Source of the DNA: Allium sativum
Lineage: Eukaryota > Streptophyta > Magnoliopsida > Asparagales > Amaryllidaceae
Length of the DNA: 64,000 nucleotides
Assembly: GCA_030737875.1 (NCBI GenBank)
Contig: CM060909.1
Location: 26,247,659 to 26,311,658 of the forward strand
Direction of reading: 5' to 3'
Made by a program: the position numbers and the translations under genes. The notes below the pieces were generated by a model. It was not told where the DNA came from, did not search any database, and was given only the letters and a program-made list of their open reading frames with translations. Below are positions 34,101 to 46,256 of the stretch, in pieces; position 1 is the first letter of the stretch; each line of letters begins with the position of its first letter.

Positions 34101-36917
34101 AAACAAATGGCTCTTTTCTTCCTCACATGGTGTCCTCCCTTTTGTGAATCGCGATTTTTGCTTTTCTCTTGTTAATTCTTGCTTTTTTGGCTCTTTGTAT
34201 CTCTCTTGTTTGTCGATTATGTTCAGATTTTTCTTTTCCGGCTCTCTGTTGTTCGATTGTCTTCATTCAATTTGGTCTGTGGGTTTGCTATGGTTTCATT
34301 TGGGGGGTTTCTCCAACTTATGTGCGTTGGGTTAATTGTTGGCCCTTGCCCTAATATTGGCGAGATTGTCGAGGCGATTTCCTCCGCTTCTGGTGTTTTA
34401 GTTGTCATGATTGGCTTTTCGAGTATTGTGGTGCAAGTCCACTCTTCTTCGGATTTGAGGTGATTATGCGACATCCCTTCATTGTGGTGGGTGTTGCTTT
34501 CCTGGAATTATCACTTGTTTTTTTGTTCAAATGGAATTCTATGCTTAGGCTTGGATGATTGCACTTTAAGGCATCGGTTAGTGGGTTTTTCCGGTGGTCA
34601 AGTTCGGTTTGGATTTACTGCTGGTGCCAGGCTTTTGGTTGGTAGTGATTTCGGTGTAGGGGAATGTTCCCCCTTATCAGCTAGGCAAATTCTATTTAGA
34701 CTCATGGAATTGCTGAGTTGCCCCCCTTTCTTCAAAACATCTGATGACAAAAGTACCTTTTTCGTGTATTTATTTTTTTCAAAGCGGCAGGTTACCTCGC
34801 AGTGCGATTGCGAGGTTATCTCATGTACCACGCAGGGGCACTGCGTGGTACATGAAGCAACCTCGCAGTGGCACTACGAGGTCCTGCATGGCACTGCAAG
34901 GTTCCTACATGTACCACGCAGTTCCCCTGCGTGGTACATGAGATAACCTCGCAGTCGCACTGCGATGGAGGGCATTTTTGTCTTTTTTTTTAAAAACGGG
35001 GGGCTACTCAGAAAAACAGGGGGATTTTACGTTTTTTCGGATTTTGGGGGACAACTCAGCAATTTGGTGAGTTTGAATAGAATTTGCCTATCTGCTATTT
35101 TCCTGGAACTGTTGTTTGCTCTACATCGTGTTCTTCTACTCTACTACAGGCTTGTGTTTCTGCTTTGTTCCCCTTAGCATTGTTGAGGGTAGTGCTACTC
35201 CCTCCTGTTTTTGCGCAACAGTGCTGGTCTTGTTGGTGAAAAGGGATCAGGGCAGTTAATCCCCTCTATTCGTTTTTTGTTGAAGTTAGTTTCTTGTTTT
35301 TATTTGCCAATTAGGGTTAGCCTGTAGTTGGAGTTTCCGGTCAGGCCCATCAGCGTATACGACATAACGGGAGATCTGGTAAGCAGGCGGTTGTGCCTAA
35401 GTGTGACTCGGACTTAAGTTCATTTTGTTGTATGCCGAAGGACTTAAGGTCGTCAGTCGGTTGTTTGGTACAACGACGTCCATTACTCCATCTTGAGACA
35501 TGTAATCTGTTTGACCCGCTTAACCAGGCTCTGGTCGTGGATGTTTCTTCTATTTTTCCTATTGATGTCGTGTTACCCATTGTTCCTAAATGTTCTTGGC
35601 TTAGTGGTAGTGAATTTTGGAGGAGGCTTGCCACTTATCGTGTTGGCAGTGAGCAGAGATGGTACATTTCATCTCTTTCGATGCTTTCAGTGGGCTCGGT
35701 CGTTGGCAAGGCATATGTTTCTGCTTGTACTTTGGATGGGTTTTTGTTGGCTGGTGTTTGTAGGTTTGGATCATATTAGTGGTTGTATTAACTTGCAGGG
35801 GAGCAGGTTCATTATGTTAGGATCTCTTTGTTGTTTGCTGGTTGTTCTTAACCAGCTGCTAGTGATTGGTTTTCGCCTAATTCCTGTGGTGTGGCAACTG
35901 ATGTGGCCAGTGTAAATGTTGTGCGGTGTTCTGGTTCGCTCGTTTGTCGCCCTTTAGAACTGGGCACTCTCTTAGGTTAGGTGTGGATTTGCTCTGGCTT
36001 TTCTTTAGCTCCCATGCAACATTTTGCTGTAGTGCTTTATCCTCTGCACCTTAGGGTGTTTTATGTCGTGGTGTGCTTTGATCCCGTTAGTTTGTGTGAG
36101 GAGGTTTTTGCGTTTTCGTGGGTCCATCCCCCTTCGCTTCTTAGCAGACCATTGGTTTGGAGGAGTTTTTTTTTCCTCTGTCCATGTTTTTTGGTTTTTC
36201 TTGCCTCTTGGGTTTGGTTGTGTTGTTCCCTATTGTTTTTTTGGTTTGGTAATGGGTGGGCTCACAGTTTGCACTTATCATTGTGGGATCGATTCAAAGA
36301 TTTCCAAACCAGTTTTGCGCTGATGGGTGGTAGTTAGCCCAACTAGATTGGTTGTGGTTGTGTGTGAGTGTGTTGTTGGGGGTTCCTATGTTCATGGTAT
36401 GTCAATCAATGACATATTCGTGGAATGATTCTGCTTGTTTTTGAGTTGATCCTAGCATTGGTTGGGTTTGTCTCTAGACTGGATTTGCATGTTCTATTCG
36501 TGGGGTTGTCGACGTATAGTTTAGATTCTTGCATATCCTATAGGTTGTCGACTTACGAAGTCCACGTGGATTTGTCCCGATTCTTTATCACTCAGTGGTT
36601 TTTTACCATCGACTTTATCCTATCATGTAAGTCGGTGGTTCAGATTCTGCTTTGATGCAGAACTATCTATCTGATGGTGATTCCGCGGTAGCGAAACCCA
36701 TACAACAAGTAGTGGCGTTGAGGCTCGACGCTTCTACATTCTCGGTGGATTCTTATCCCTCCTTTCACTCGTCTCCCTTCTTAACCCAGAAAAATTAATA
36801 TCATAAACAATCGCATAGATTACCTAGCTAAGATCATTTTCGAATGTCATCAGGTATTATGCACATTGGACAGGGTTCTTATGTCTAGTGGTCATGAAGT
36901 GCTTCAGTCAGTAGTGA
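34101..36917. other. GT-rich, strand-asymmetric block of unknown origin
   Basis: The plus strand is markedly rich in G and T. Several overlapping open frames on it (34144-34463, 35393-35915, 35981-36337) are hydrophobic and Cys/Trp/Phe/Leu-rich, as expected from base composition alone. The minus strand reads Pro/Lys/Thr/Asn-rich with fewer but still many stops (34223-34474 and 35350-35634 are open), which looks more like decayed coding sequence such as a gag-like or LINE ORF1-like protein. I could not identify a domain. It hosts the foldback at 34682-35090 and ends just before the Tekay LTR. Confidence 0.35.
34682..35090. repeat. 409-bp two-tier foldback (inverted repeat)
   Basis: Outer arms of about 46 bp (34682-34728 and 35045-35090) begin TAGGCAAATTCTA and end TAGAATTTGCCTA. 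Inner arms of about 58 bp (34797-34854 and 34908-34966) pair with about three mismatches around a 53-base loop. The inner arms are themselves made of short palindromes (GTACCACGCAG facing CTGCGTGGTAC; CCTCGCAGTGCG with TTGCGAGG). No clear target duplication was found. The outer arms resemble MITE ends; the whole could transcribe into a long hairpin RNA. Confidence 0.75.
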
Positions 36918-37195
36918 CTGACTATAACACCCTATAATTTTAACAACACTAAAGATGTTAAATTAAAGAATAACTAACTTAATATCCAGAATTAAGTGAA
37001 ACGGACTAGGCCATTGCATTCATCTCGAAATTCTGGTCAAAATAGACAACTAGTTTGCGTAAAATGGAGACCGTATAAAGTAGTTATTAACGTTTGAAGT
37101 TTGTATACGCATGTGAAGAATATATATGAATATAATATATCCAGAAAATTCAAAAAAAAAAATCAAAATCGCAGAAAATAGGGGAGCGGGAAAAT

Positions 37196-37312
37196 TCCCG
37201 CCCAGGGGTGTCGACCTCACCAAGGGGGTGTCGACCTCTGGGTCGACCCCATAAGGGGGTGTCGACCCATGGGTCTACCCTATAAGGGGGGTCGACCCCC
37301 CTACGGCAGATC
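37196..37312. repeat. GTCGACC minisatellite in LTR 1
   Basis: Five to six imperfect units of about 22 bp built on GGGGTGTCGACC with a CCATAAGG spacer. The unit is itself near-palindromic (GGGTCGACCC). The counterpart in LTR 2 is 53745-53800 and has fewer units. Confidence 0.75.
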
Positions 37313-37373
37313 TGGGCACATTCTTATGGATAAATGTGGACTCCGTTCTTGACTTGGTTCGTTGGCTTTAGGC

Positions 37374-37383
37374 TATAAATAAG
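37374..37383 (+). promoter_or_regulatory. probable LTR 1 TATA box
   Basis: TATAAATAAG in a conserved position in both LTRs (also about 53884-53893), preceding a conserved leader that starts about 30 bases on. Likely core promoter of the retrotransposon; not tested. Confidence 0.5.
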
Positions 37384-39910
37384 ACCTCATTTCTCTTGTT
37401 TTTCCACATCTAAAATAATGGAGAACTAGATGCTGCCTCTGCCTTGATTAAATCAAGTCTTTTCTTCTTCAACAATCAACTAGAGTTATTCAAGTTAGAG
37501 ATCTGTGATTCAATATCTACAACCTCTCTTTTCCTTAGATCCAATCAAAGTGAGTTTACATTATTTTTAGATAGAAATAATTAAATGTAAACATTGACAT
37601 GACTATAACTTGGATCTATACCTGTGAGTATTTGAATCATATCAGATCTGCTATAACCTGTTTATCTAAGTTATTTTGATATGACTATGAACTAGATCTG
37701 AACCTATACCTATTTATCATGTCAGATCTGCCATTGTTTGTGGATCTAATTCACTATTTAGATCACCTCATGATTGTTCCTATTATGTTTGTGGCTAAAT
37801 CAGATCTGTTATTAGTTGGATATCTAATCCATTTTTTGATCTCATCATGTCTGTTTATGAGGTCCCTATAATGTTAGAATCAGTTCTATTGTCATATGTT
37901 CATCAGATCTGTTCCTATATGCATATCTTGTCATTATACCACTATATGTTATGCATGTTTATGTCATTATATGTCAAACTTGTTAGTATGATCATTTCTG
38001 CCCCCTTCCCTTCATCTTTTCCCTTTTATTTTTATAGCCAGACTACCTTCGAGCCCAGGCATGCCATTGAAATATGCGAACGCGTTAAATTAGGAACGAG
38101 GGGGAAACGGTAAAATTGGGGCATAACTTGTAGTTGGAATTTTGGGCATAACTTGAATGAAATATATGAATGTTAATTTGGGGGAATAAATCAAATTGTG
38201 ATTAAAGACCTTAATTTAGGGCATATGGTTCATTATGAACATAACTTGGGAAAGGGGCATGAAAACCTATAACAACATAGGAATAATTGGTTAATAATTG
38301 AAATGCCTAGAATTACAGCCATTAGAAACTGTAACCGCGCTTAGACATGAGGTTAGATTACACTTGTAGTGGAAGTCTGCTCAGAACCGCCCGACATATC
38401 CAGCGACTACAAGTAGTGAATCTAATGTGAGGGGTCTAAGTGCATAAACACGATACGTACTAAGACACGAGGTTAAACCCAGCTTGTGGATGAAGTCTGC
38501 CCAGAACCGACCGGCATATCCAGCATCCACAAGTGGTAGGCTTAATGTGGGAGGTCTAGCGCATTACAATCATAAATGAATATGGTAGTGAATTGGAAAT
38601 ACTTAACCTTGTTGAATCCATAGGGATTGTATGAACATATAACTTGGGTAAGGTTAAGTAAACTTGTTTGAAAAAGTAGGTTAAGTAAATCTTGGGTGGG
38701 TGGGTAATATTTATATATATAGGCCCACAAACTTAACATGTGGGGTTATGCAATCTTTACTCTGGTATGGCATTACCAGTGGAAAACCTAGTAGGGATGC
38801 AAGCGTAGGGGGAAGCTTGTACCATCTTGTGTGTGGGACACGTTTCAGTCAGTAACCCATATATAGGTATCAAACAAGTACTCCGAACTAGGTCAGAGTT
38901 GGGGCACGCTTACTAGGCTGATTGTAAGACATCCAAAAGTAGAGGACAGTGTGGGCGACGCATACCGATCGGGTCTTGTGCGTGCATGGTCCGGACAGAG
39001 GAGGATAAGATGCCATGACACTTGTAGATATGGTTGTGAACATCCTGAAAACGAAGGGTTTCCACTTTAGGAAGTGATACATCCTGCTGTGGGGCCAGCA
39101 CAGGGTATCTACGAAGTAGGGAGCAGATTGATTGTGGTAGTAATTAGGGTGCATCTAGACTCCGGTATGTTGGGGATCCCGTTAATCCCCTTAGGGGTAA
39201 CTTCGGTATGTTGGGCTGTCTGTTGATTGTATGGCATGAAAACCTCTTGTTGGAAGTACACCTAAGTCTACCATCTTATACATGTTAGGGATCATCTCAT
39301 TCTGGTTATACAAGTATAGGTGCAGTGAAAAAGTAAAGTGTTAGAGAAGTGCTATTTATTCTATCCAGTTGTCCTGTTTACCTTGGCATACTTCCCTTAT
39401 ATGTTGTTATCTCTCTTATCCACTTTATATGGCTGTCATGATACTTTTACTTATTTATATGCTAAAATTAACTGGACTTGCCAGACTTTATGTCTGGCCC
39501 ATTTTGTTTCCTCTTCTATCACTTTCGTTCCCCTCCCCCCTGTTCTCAGGGTGGGAATACCCAAGCTTGACCAGGATCTGCTTTCTTTCTGCTTGGAGCT
39601 GCTTAGATGTATTTCTCGAGTTCTTATCTCCTCTACTATGGCTATGTTATGGGGATTATACTTCTTTTATTGTAATCTGATGTTTTAAATACAAGACATA
39701 AATTTTAATGATGTATTGGGTTTTATGTTTTTCAGGCATATGATGTAACCATGTTTTGAACCACGATGTTTTATGATTAATAAAGTTTTAATTTCCACTG
39801 GTATTCTATACCTGTCTTGTAATGTTTATGTTTCTGTTTACCTATAATGCTTCACGAAACTTAATGCATTCTCTTAATGAGTGACATTAACGGACGTGGG
39901 GTGTCACACT

Positions 39911-39922
39911 TGGTATCAGAGC
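39911..39922 (+). other. primer-binding site, initiator tRNA-Met (Tekay element 1)
   Basis: TGGTATCAGAGC, two bases after LTR 1, complementary to initiator tRNA-Met. The same site follows LTR 2 at 56369-56380. Confidence 0.85.
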
Positions 39923-40089
39923 TGAAGGTTAACAGATTGGATAAAAGATTTTGAAAATTATTTTCAAAAAGAGTTTTAAAAGAAAGCATTTTCAAAAAAG
40001 AAAAGTATGTTTTGAAAAACATATTCCCCAAAGCTACATGTAATATCTTTCAATTCTTTATCTGAATCGCTTTCTCTTTTCTTTTCAGC

Positions 40090-40139
40090 ATGTCTGGGAA
40101 CTTAATATTCCTAAGGGCATTCCGATACCAGGCTGGTTC
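40090..40139 (+). pseudogene. start of Tekay element 1 gag, before the CACTA insertion
   Basis: ATG at 40090 begins gag (Met-Ser-Gly), directly after a pyrimidine-rich stretch ending in CAG that looks like a splice acceptor. Compared with the second copy (56546 on) one G is missing in the GGGGAA run, so the frame is lost at once. Coding sequence resumes after the transposon at 48569. Confidence 0.7.
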
Positions 40140-40144
40140 CACTA

Positions 40145-40440
40145 CAACAAAACAATCCTTTTACAACGGGTAAAAACCGTTGTAATATGCATTTTACAAT
40201 GGGCATATGCCCGTCTTAATATGACCAGTCGTAAAAGCTCCTGACTGTTTGACAACGAGAAATGACTATTGTAAAAGACCGTTGTAATAACTTGCTCTAT
40301 CACGTGCAATGACTCTATGACAATGGTTATTAACCCGTTGTAATAGCTAATAAATTACAAGCGGCCTTTGCCCGTTGTATTACAGTATATTGCAATGGTT
40401 TTTGCCCGTTGTAATAGCAAATTTAAATATAACTGTCGCG
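40145..40440. repeat. left subterminal TTACAACGGGC array of CACTA element
   Basis: Repeated words such as TTACAACGGG and CCCGTTGTAAT in both orientations, at least eight imperfect copies. Counterpart at 48300-48560. Confidence 0.75.
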
Positions 40441-40684
40441 ATATGCATCCATAATAATAATAAATATTTTAACATGCAATAAATACTGTAATGCAACAAT
40501 CAAAATCACATAATAACACATATTAAAAGACTGAAGCAAGAATCATATAATTCCAACACATTTCAAAAAGTTCGATAAGTTTATACTCCAAAAGACTAAA
40601 TAAGTTTACATTCCAAAAGGTTACATAACTTACGTCGATATAGTTCCAACATAAATTACATAACTAGTTTCATAAGTACCAAAA

Positions 40685-40777
40685 CTAGACCAAGGAAATG
40701 TAATCTTTGTGCCACGCGACGGCAGATCCAACGGCCTGTTGATCTTGAGTATGCATATATTTACTAGCACGGTGTGA
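40685..40777 (-). pseudogene. probable last exon of a CACTA-borne gene
   Basis: Minus strand: a good splice acceptor (pyrimidine-rich TTTTTTTGCAG) is followed at 40777 by an open frame of 30 residues ending in TAG at 40685 (contains HRASKYMHTQDQQ and AVAWHKDYISLV). The rest of the gene is not adjacent: 5.5 kb upstream on the same strand is a first-exon-like piece (46257-46544) and between them sits the hAT gene on the other strand. Family unknown. Confidence 0.4.
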
Positions 40778-41059
40778 CTGCAAAAAAAGAAAAAAAGTTA
40801 CCAAATGTAGAGAGAATATATTATTATACACCATTCAAAACTTATTATACAACATTTAAGTATTTGCATTGCTGTAACTTTACAGCCTTTGGTTCCATAG
40901 TTTTCCTACTTCAGTTTAGACACCACCATATCCACAGTTTGCAGTTGTATTGAGGTAAAAATATTTGTATTTGTAACTGACATTATAAACGAACTTTTAT
41001 TTCTACAATTATATGACCAAAGGAAGAATGAATTACATAATAAATAGGCTTTTATTGAA

Positions 41060-41225
41060 AGTCCAAACCTATGTTATGAAAAGCGCGCTTAAGCGCCGCT
41101 TAAGCGTCTTTGGAACCTTCAACGCTTAAATTTTCAATAAGCGGAACATATTAAGCGTTTGGCGCTTAAGTGCGCTTTATTAGCGCCTATAAGCGCTTCG
41201 CTTAAATTTAAGCTGTTATTTGGAG
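41060..41225. repeat. GCGCTTAAGCG palindrome cluster, possible hAT left end
   Basis: Eight or more short GCGCTTAAG/CTTAAGCGC-type words in 165 bp, starting just after TATGTTATGAAAAGCGC. Such clusters are common at the ends of plant hAT elements. I could not find the matching inverted end right of the hAT gene. Confidence 0.5.
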
Positions 41226-42294
41226 ATACTAAGCGATGGCTTACTAGGTTTATTCTTTACCGTTTAAAAAAATCCATGTCGAAAAATTAGAAACCTGCAA
41301 AAATCTTAATAGATTACTCAGCTAAAATCATGATTTCGCTTGCTTGATTCTACGGTCATCTTCTATTTTCATTGTCTTCTCAGATTTTTGAAGAAATGAA
41401 AACCCTAGGTAATATTCGATTCTCTTTTCTCATGTCGCTTTCACATGTAACCCAAACTTTCATAATTATAATTATAATACTAGTTGATTATCAGTATCGA
41501 CTCTTGATTTTTGTTAGAAATCTACCGTAGTCGGTCAAGTCATTTTTTTTATGGTACCCTACGTTAACAAAAGAAATTGGATGAACTATGTATTTGTAAC
41601 ATCATCTTTGTAATCATAAAGATTACAAAATTATCGAATTCTAGCAACAACTGTGTTGTACAGTGATTTTGGAAACAAGTACCATATTATTTTTGGTAAC
41701 TATAGCCTTTTTGCCTTTATACCTTGTTAGATCAATAATTAATTTGTAGATGCATTCATGTTAGCTTCATTACTATGCAGCCAATGTTCACTTCCTGTAA
41801 CCTTCACTTAATGCCTTCAAGCATGTTTTTATTTTCTGGGGTAAATGTGTGCTGAGATTTTCATTGTTATATGTAGTATGCATGTATAAGTATAATAAAT
41901 ATAGTAATGGAGGTATCCTGATGAATATCATTAAACTTTCCATGACCAAACAATATAAATAAGTTGGTATAAAATGCATACATGAATCTTTATGCACTGA
42001 AACTGTAATATATCCGCCATAACAACTTAAGAATGCATGTAGACATCAAGCAGTCATACGCTTATGTTTAATATTTTTTTAAAGTACCACGCACTTCTTA
42101 ATAACTGACTCCTAATAGATTTTTGTTTAATTTTCCATTCGAGTGTGAAATATTTCATATGTATTGGAACATTTTTATCAACAACTATCTTTTTATATGC
42201 TTATGTTTATGCTAAGTGCCAAACGGCTAAGAGTACAACCTGATGGTTTTAAATTTTATTTTAGTGTGTTGGAGATATTTTGATTTTTGGCATC

Positions 42295-44858
42295 ATGTCC
42301 ACATCCGGATCTACTCAAATATCTACGCAAAGAGTGAGACCATCTAATGACCCAGGATGGGAGTATGGTCAGCCTATGCCAGAAAACAGGCAATATATAA
42401 AATGTGATTTGTGTGGTATTATTACCAAAGGAGGGATAAAGAGGCATAAGCAGCATCTAGTTGGTGGGTTTAAGGATACAAAAGCTTGTCAAAAAGCAAC
42501 AAAGGAAATTCGAGAGGAGATTGAGAAATATATGAAGTCCTATTGTGATAAAAAAGAAGAAAAGAGGAGACTGCATGAATTTTCAATAAGAAATGTGAAT
42601 ATCTATAGGGATCAGGATGAACAACAAAATGATGAATACGAAGAATTATCATTAACATCTAGCAGCGTGTCAAAATCATCCATTTTGCCAAAGGGACCTA
42701 AGCATAAAGGATCCCTTGATAGTATGTATCCTCCCAATCCGGATAACATGATTCAAAAACCCATCGATAACAAGCATAGAAGGAAAGCTAGAGACACATG
42801 CTGTGAGTATATTACAGACTTTTTCTATCAAAATTCTATATCATTTCATGCAGCAGAGACTCCAAGTTATATGAGGATGGTTCAGGCAATAGGGCAATAT
42901 GGAGAAGGTTTGATAGCTCCTACATTCCATGAAATCAGAGTTCCTTTGTTGAAAAATAAGGTGTTGTCAATAGAACAATGGGTTGAATCATTCAAGACAC
43001 ATTGGGAAAACTATGGGTGCAGTATTATGACAGATTGGTGGACAGATGGAGTAGGAAGAACACTTATAAATTTCCTGGTTAATTGTCCGAAAGGGACCAT
43101 CTTTTTGAAATCGCTTGATGGCTCTGAATATATCAAGGATGCAAAATTAATTCATAAAATGATAAATGACGTGATAGACGAAATTGGCGAGAAGAACGTT
43201 GTGCAAGTAAGTTTTTCTTTTTAAGTATACTTGCTCCATTAAAATAATTTCTCTACTATCTCATTCTGTTTTTGAATTATTATAGATCATCACTGACAAT
43301 GCTTCTAATTATAAACTTGCGGGGAAATGGATAATGGAAGAGAAGAATATATTTTGGACTCCATGTGCTGCACATTGTATTAATTTGATGTGTCAAGATA
43401 TTTCTCGTTTATCATACGTGAGTGAGGCTGTAAAAGAATCTATGTACATCTCAAAGTTCATTTATAATCATGCTAATGTGTTACACATAATGAGAAAATT
43501 TACAAACAAAAGAAACATAGTAAGACCAGCAGTAACTAGATTCGCTACTAGTTTTCTATCCATGGACTCTATTTATGGGCTGAAGAATAGTTTAAGAAAT
43601 ATGATACATTCAGAGGATTGGAGTAGATTAAAAGCAGTGAAAAGCGAAGAAGGGAAGAAAGTGACTAAAATAATAAGGAGGTCCACATTTTGGAATAAGT
43701 TACATTTTGCACTGAAAATACTTGCTCCGTTAGTTGATGTTATTCGATTGGTGGACGCTGAAGAAAGGCCTTGTATGGGTTACATTTATTATGCGGTGGA
43801 GGACGGCAAAAAGAAAATTGAGGCAAACATTGGAACTAATGAGAGAACAAAATATTCAGAGATGCTTAGGATAATTGAGCATAGATGGGCCGAACAGCTT
43901 CATCAACCATTACATGCAGCTGGGTTTTACCTTAACCCTTCCATTTATTTTGATAAAGAGAAGCATACAATTCCAATCGAATCTAATTCAGAAATAAAAA
44001 GTGGAATGTTTAAGGCTATTTCTACTTTAGTCACAAACGAAGAGGAACATGAAAGAATTATCGATCAACTTCTTGTATACCGTACTGCTGGAGGTATGAT
44101 GGGTATGCCTATTGCTGTCTAACAAAGGAAAACTGTGGCACCAGGTATTCATTACTATACTAAAATGGTTTAGATGTTTTAATATCAATTGAATTAAATC
44201 CTTATCTTATTTTGATTAAAGCTGAGTGGTGGATTACTTGGGGTAGTGAGGTTCCTGAGTTACAGAATTTTGCTAAAAGAGTTTTAGGCCTTATTGTGTC
44301 TGCTTCGCCTTGTGAAAGAAACTGGAATGCATTCAATAATGTAAGTCATGTCGTTTAATTCTTGTCATATGCTGAATACTTGTACAATCAATTAATCATT
44401 TAATCTTCTATTTCATTTTTTTCCCTTTTAATTTCCAGATACATAGCAGAAAAAGAAATAGACTTGAACATCCAAAATTGAATGATCTCGCGTATGTTCA
44501 ATACAATACAAAGTTAAGACATCGTTATGAATGTCGCATTAGTTTGGCAGGAAGAGATGCAAATCCAATTGTTTTAAAATCACTAGATGATGCCTGCGAG
44601 GATTGGATAGTTCCTCTTGATGATGTTGCTAATGAAAATATGGGTGAAACAGATGATAATATTGGTCCCAGTAGTCGTACAAGGCTATGCAAAAGGAGGA
44701 GACAAGAAGAGAGCCAACTCTTAAGTCGAATAAATGAGAAACAACCTGTTGAACATTCAGGTTCAGAGACTGAGGACGATGGTGATGCACAAATCGGTGA
44801 AGAAGAGAATTTGGATGATGATACTGGATCAGCAAGGGAGGAGGACATTGACTTTTAA
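42295..44858 (+). pseudogene. hAT transposase gene, four exons, one nonsense codon
   Basis: A BED-type zinc finger (Cys 37, Cys 40, His 51, His 54 in CDLCGIITKGG then KRHKQHL) is followed by an acidic region, the DUF659-like segment (SIMTDWWTDG near 240-250), the catalytic ITDNASNY (Asp 308), and the hAT dimerisation domain at the C-terminus (EWWITWGSEVPELQNFAKRVL then SASPCERNWNAF). Exons 42295-43206, 43286-44144, 44222-44340 and 44439-44858 are bounded by GT and AG sites that keep the frame; joined they give 769 codons plus stop, a normal size. A single TAA at 44120-44122 (residue 583) breaks it just before the dimerisation domain. The C-terminus is acidic (DDGDAQIGEEENLDDD). It lies inside a CACTA element, so it came from a nested hAT insertion or was captured. 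Confidence 0.85.
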
Positions 44859-45995
44859 TTAGAAAGTAAGAAGTTTTAATGTTTCTAGAAGCATATGGCT
44901 ACAAATTCTAATGTATAGTTATCTATACTGATTACTGTTTTATTTTATTTTAAACTTTGATGTTGACTTACGTATTAATCTGTCCCTAGATAGCTGTAAC
45001 TCTTACTGCTAAATGTACCGTTGTGTTAGTTATTGTAATATTTACTGTTAATATATCGCTAGTTTATTTTTAATGTTCGTTTACTCGGTTACAAATTTTT
45101 TTAATGCTCAGGATTTTCATTACTTTGTGCTTTTGGTTTGATGTCCTCTTTATTTGACATCAAGCTAACTGGTTGTAAATATTTTAAGCATATCATGTCC
45201 ATGTTGTGTATCTTTGTAAATGACATGAATGCAAACATTGTAAACCACAGCTGGTGCGTACATACTTCAAATAAGATGGATGTGTATGTTCATTTTTGTA
45301 TTTTTTGTTTACTTTGTATATAATTCAAACTAAAAGAGTGTTTGCATTTGTTTAGTGCGTTTTTGTTTGGTTCATTCATTTTTATGTGCTTGGATGATTT
45401 GATAGAAGTTCTCTGTTTCATTTTGCATGCTTGAACAATATTCATTTTGTGAGTTTTGTTTTTGTTCATTTTGTTTGGTTTTTTCTTTAGTTTAGTTTGT
45501 AAACTATTGTGCTGTTGAATTAAATAATGTAGCTTGTGTTGTTAAATAATGTAGCTGTTGAATTAAATCTGTTCGTCTACAGGTGTGTCCGTTGGATTTA
45601 AACGGTAGCGACCGTTGTCTAACGGTTATTCTCATTGGCTATTGAATTCGAATTCAACAACACACAAAATATACCGTTTCAGACGGCGCTTTTGTATATT
45701 TGGATTATGACTTCATCATATTTTTTTGGCAAACATTGTAGTCACAAAAATGAATCCCAACAACCAAATTTGTCATGCTATGCATTAACTAAAAACTAAG
45801 CTTTAAACCTGATTTAAAATAGTGTTAATTTTTTTTTAAGGGATATATGACAGTACATTTTCTTTTTCCGATCAAGTTCTAAACTGCCGCATGTTCTAAT
45901 TATGAACCCAAAATGGAACTGACAGTTCCTGAATGAACTAAAGACACAAAACAAATTCCACAAACTAGTTTCTACCGGGATCCAAATGACAAGAT

Positions 45996-46034
<39 letters not shown>

Positions 46035-46256
46035 GCATGCACAACATGGCACAACCAAGCACCACAACAATCCAACAATAGTAGGTATACCCCATATGCA
46101 ATCCATGTAAACTATCGGCAGCAAAACGGTGCATTACGATGGTTACAAGTTTAGCAAACAAACATAAAAATGCAGTCAACCATAAATTAAATCCAATGTT
46201 AATTCCTATTGAAGTTAACATGCTCGAACAACATTAATCATGAGATTTTTACTCAC
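44859..46256. other. non-coding stretch right of the hAT gene
   Basis: AT-rich, no supported gene. It holds an A run of about 41 bases at 45998-46033, which on the minus strand is a T run. Two short repeats of TAAATAATGTAGCT lie near 45522-45558. No hAT inverted end was recognised here. Confidence 0.4.

Larger units (their letters stand above)
36923..39908 (+). repeat. LTR 1 of Tekay-type chromovirus
   Basis: Nearly 3-kb direct copy of 53466-56366, starting TATAACACC (TG changed to TA) and ending GTGTCACA. It contains a minisatellite of GTCGACC words (37196-37312), a TATA box CTATAAATAAG near 37373, and two tandem copies of an about 115-bp block (38335-38560). About 10% diverged from LTR 2 by eye, so the element is old. 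The adjoining 5 bases CTGAC could be a target duplication but the partner is not in the window. Confidence 0.85.

Noticed and set aside
35981..36337. Cys/Trp/Phe-rich hydrophobic frame that looks like a membrane protein
   Set aside because: The strong G+T composition of this strand gives Phe, Leu, Val, Cys and Trp codons by chance; three overlapping frames look alike and none has a domain.
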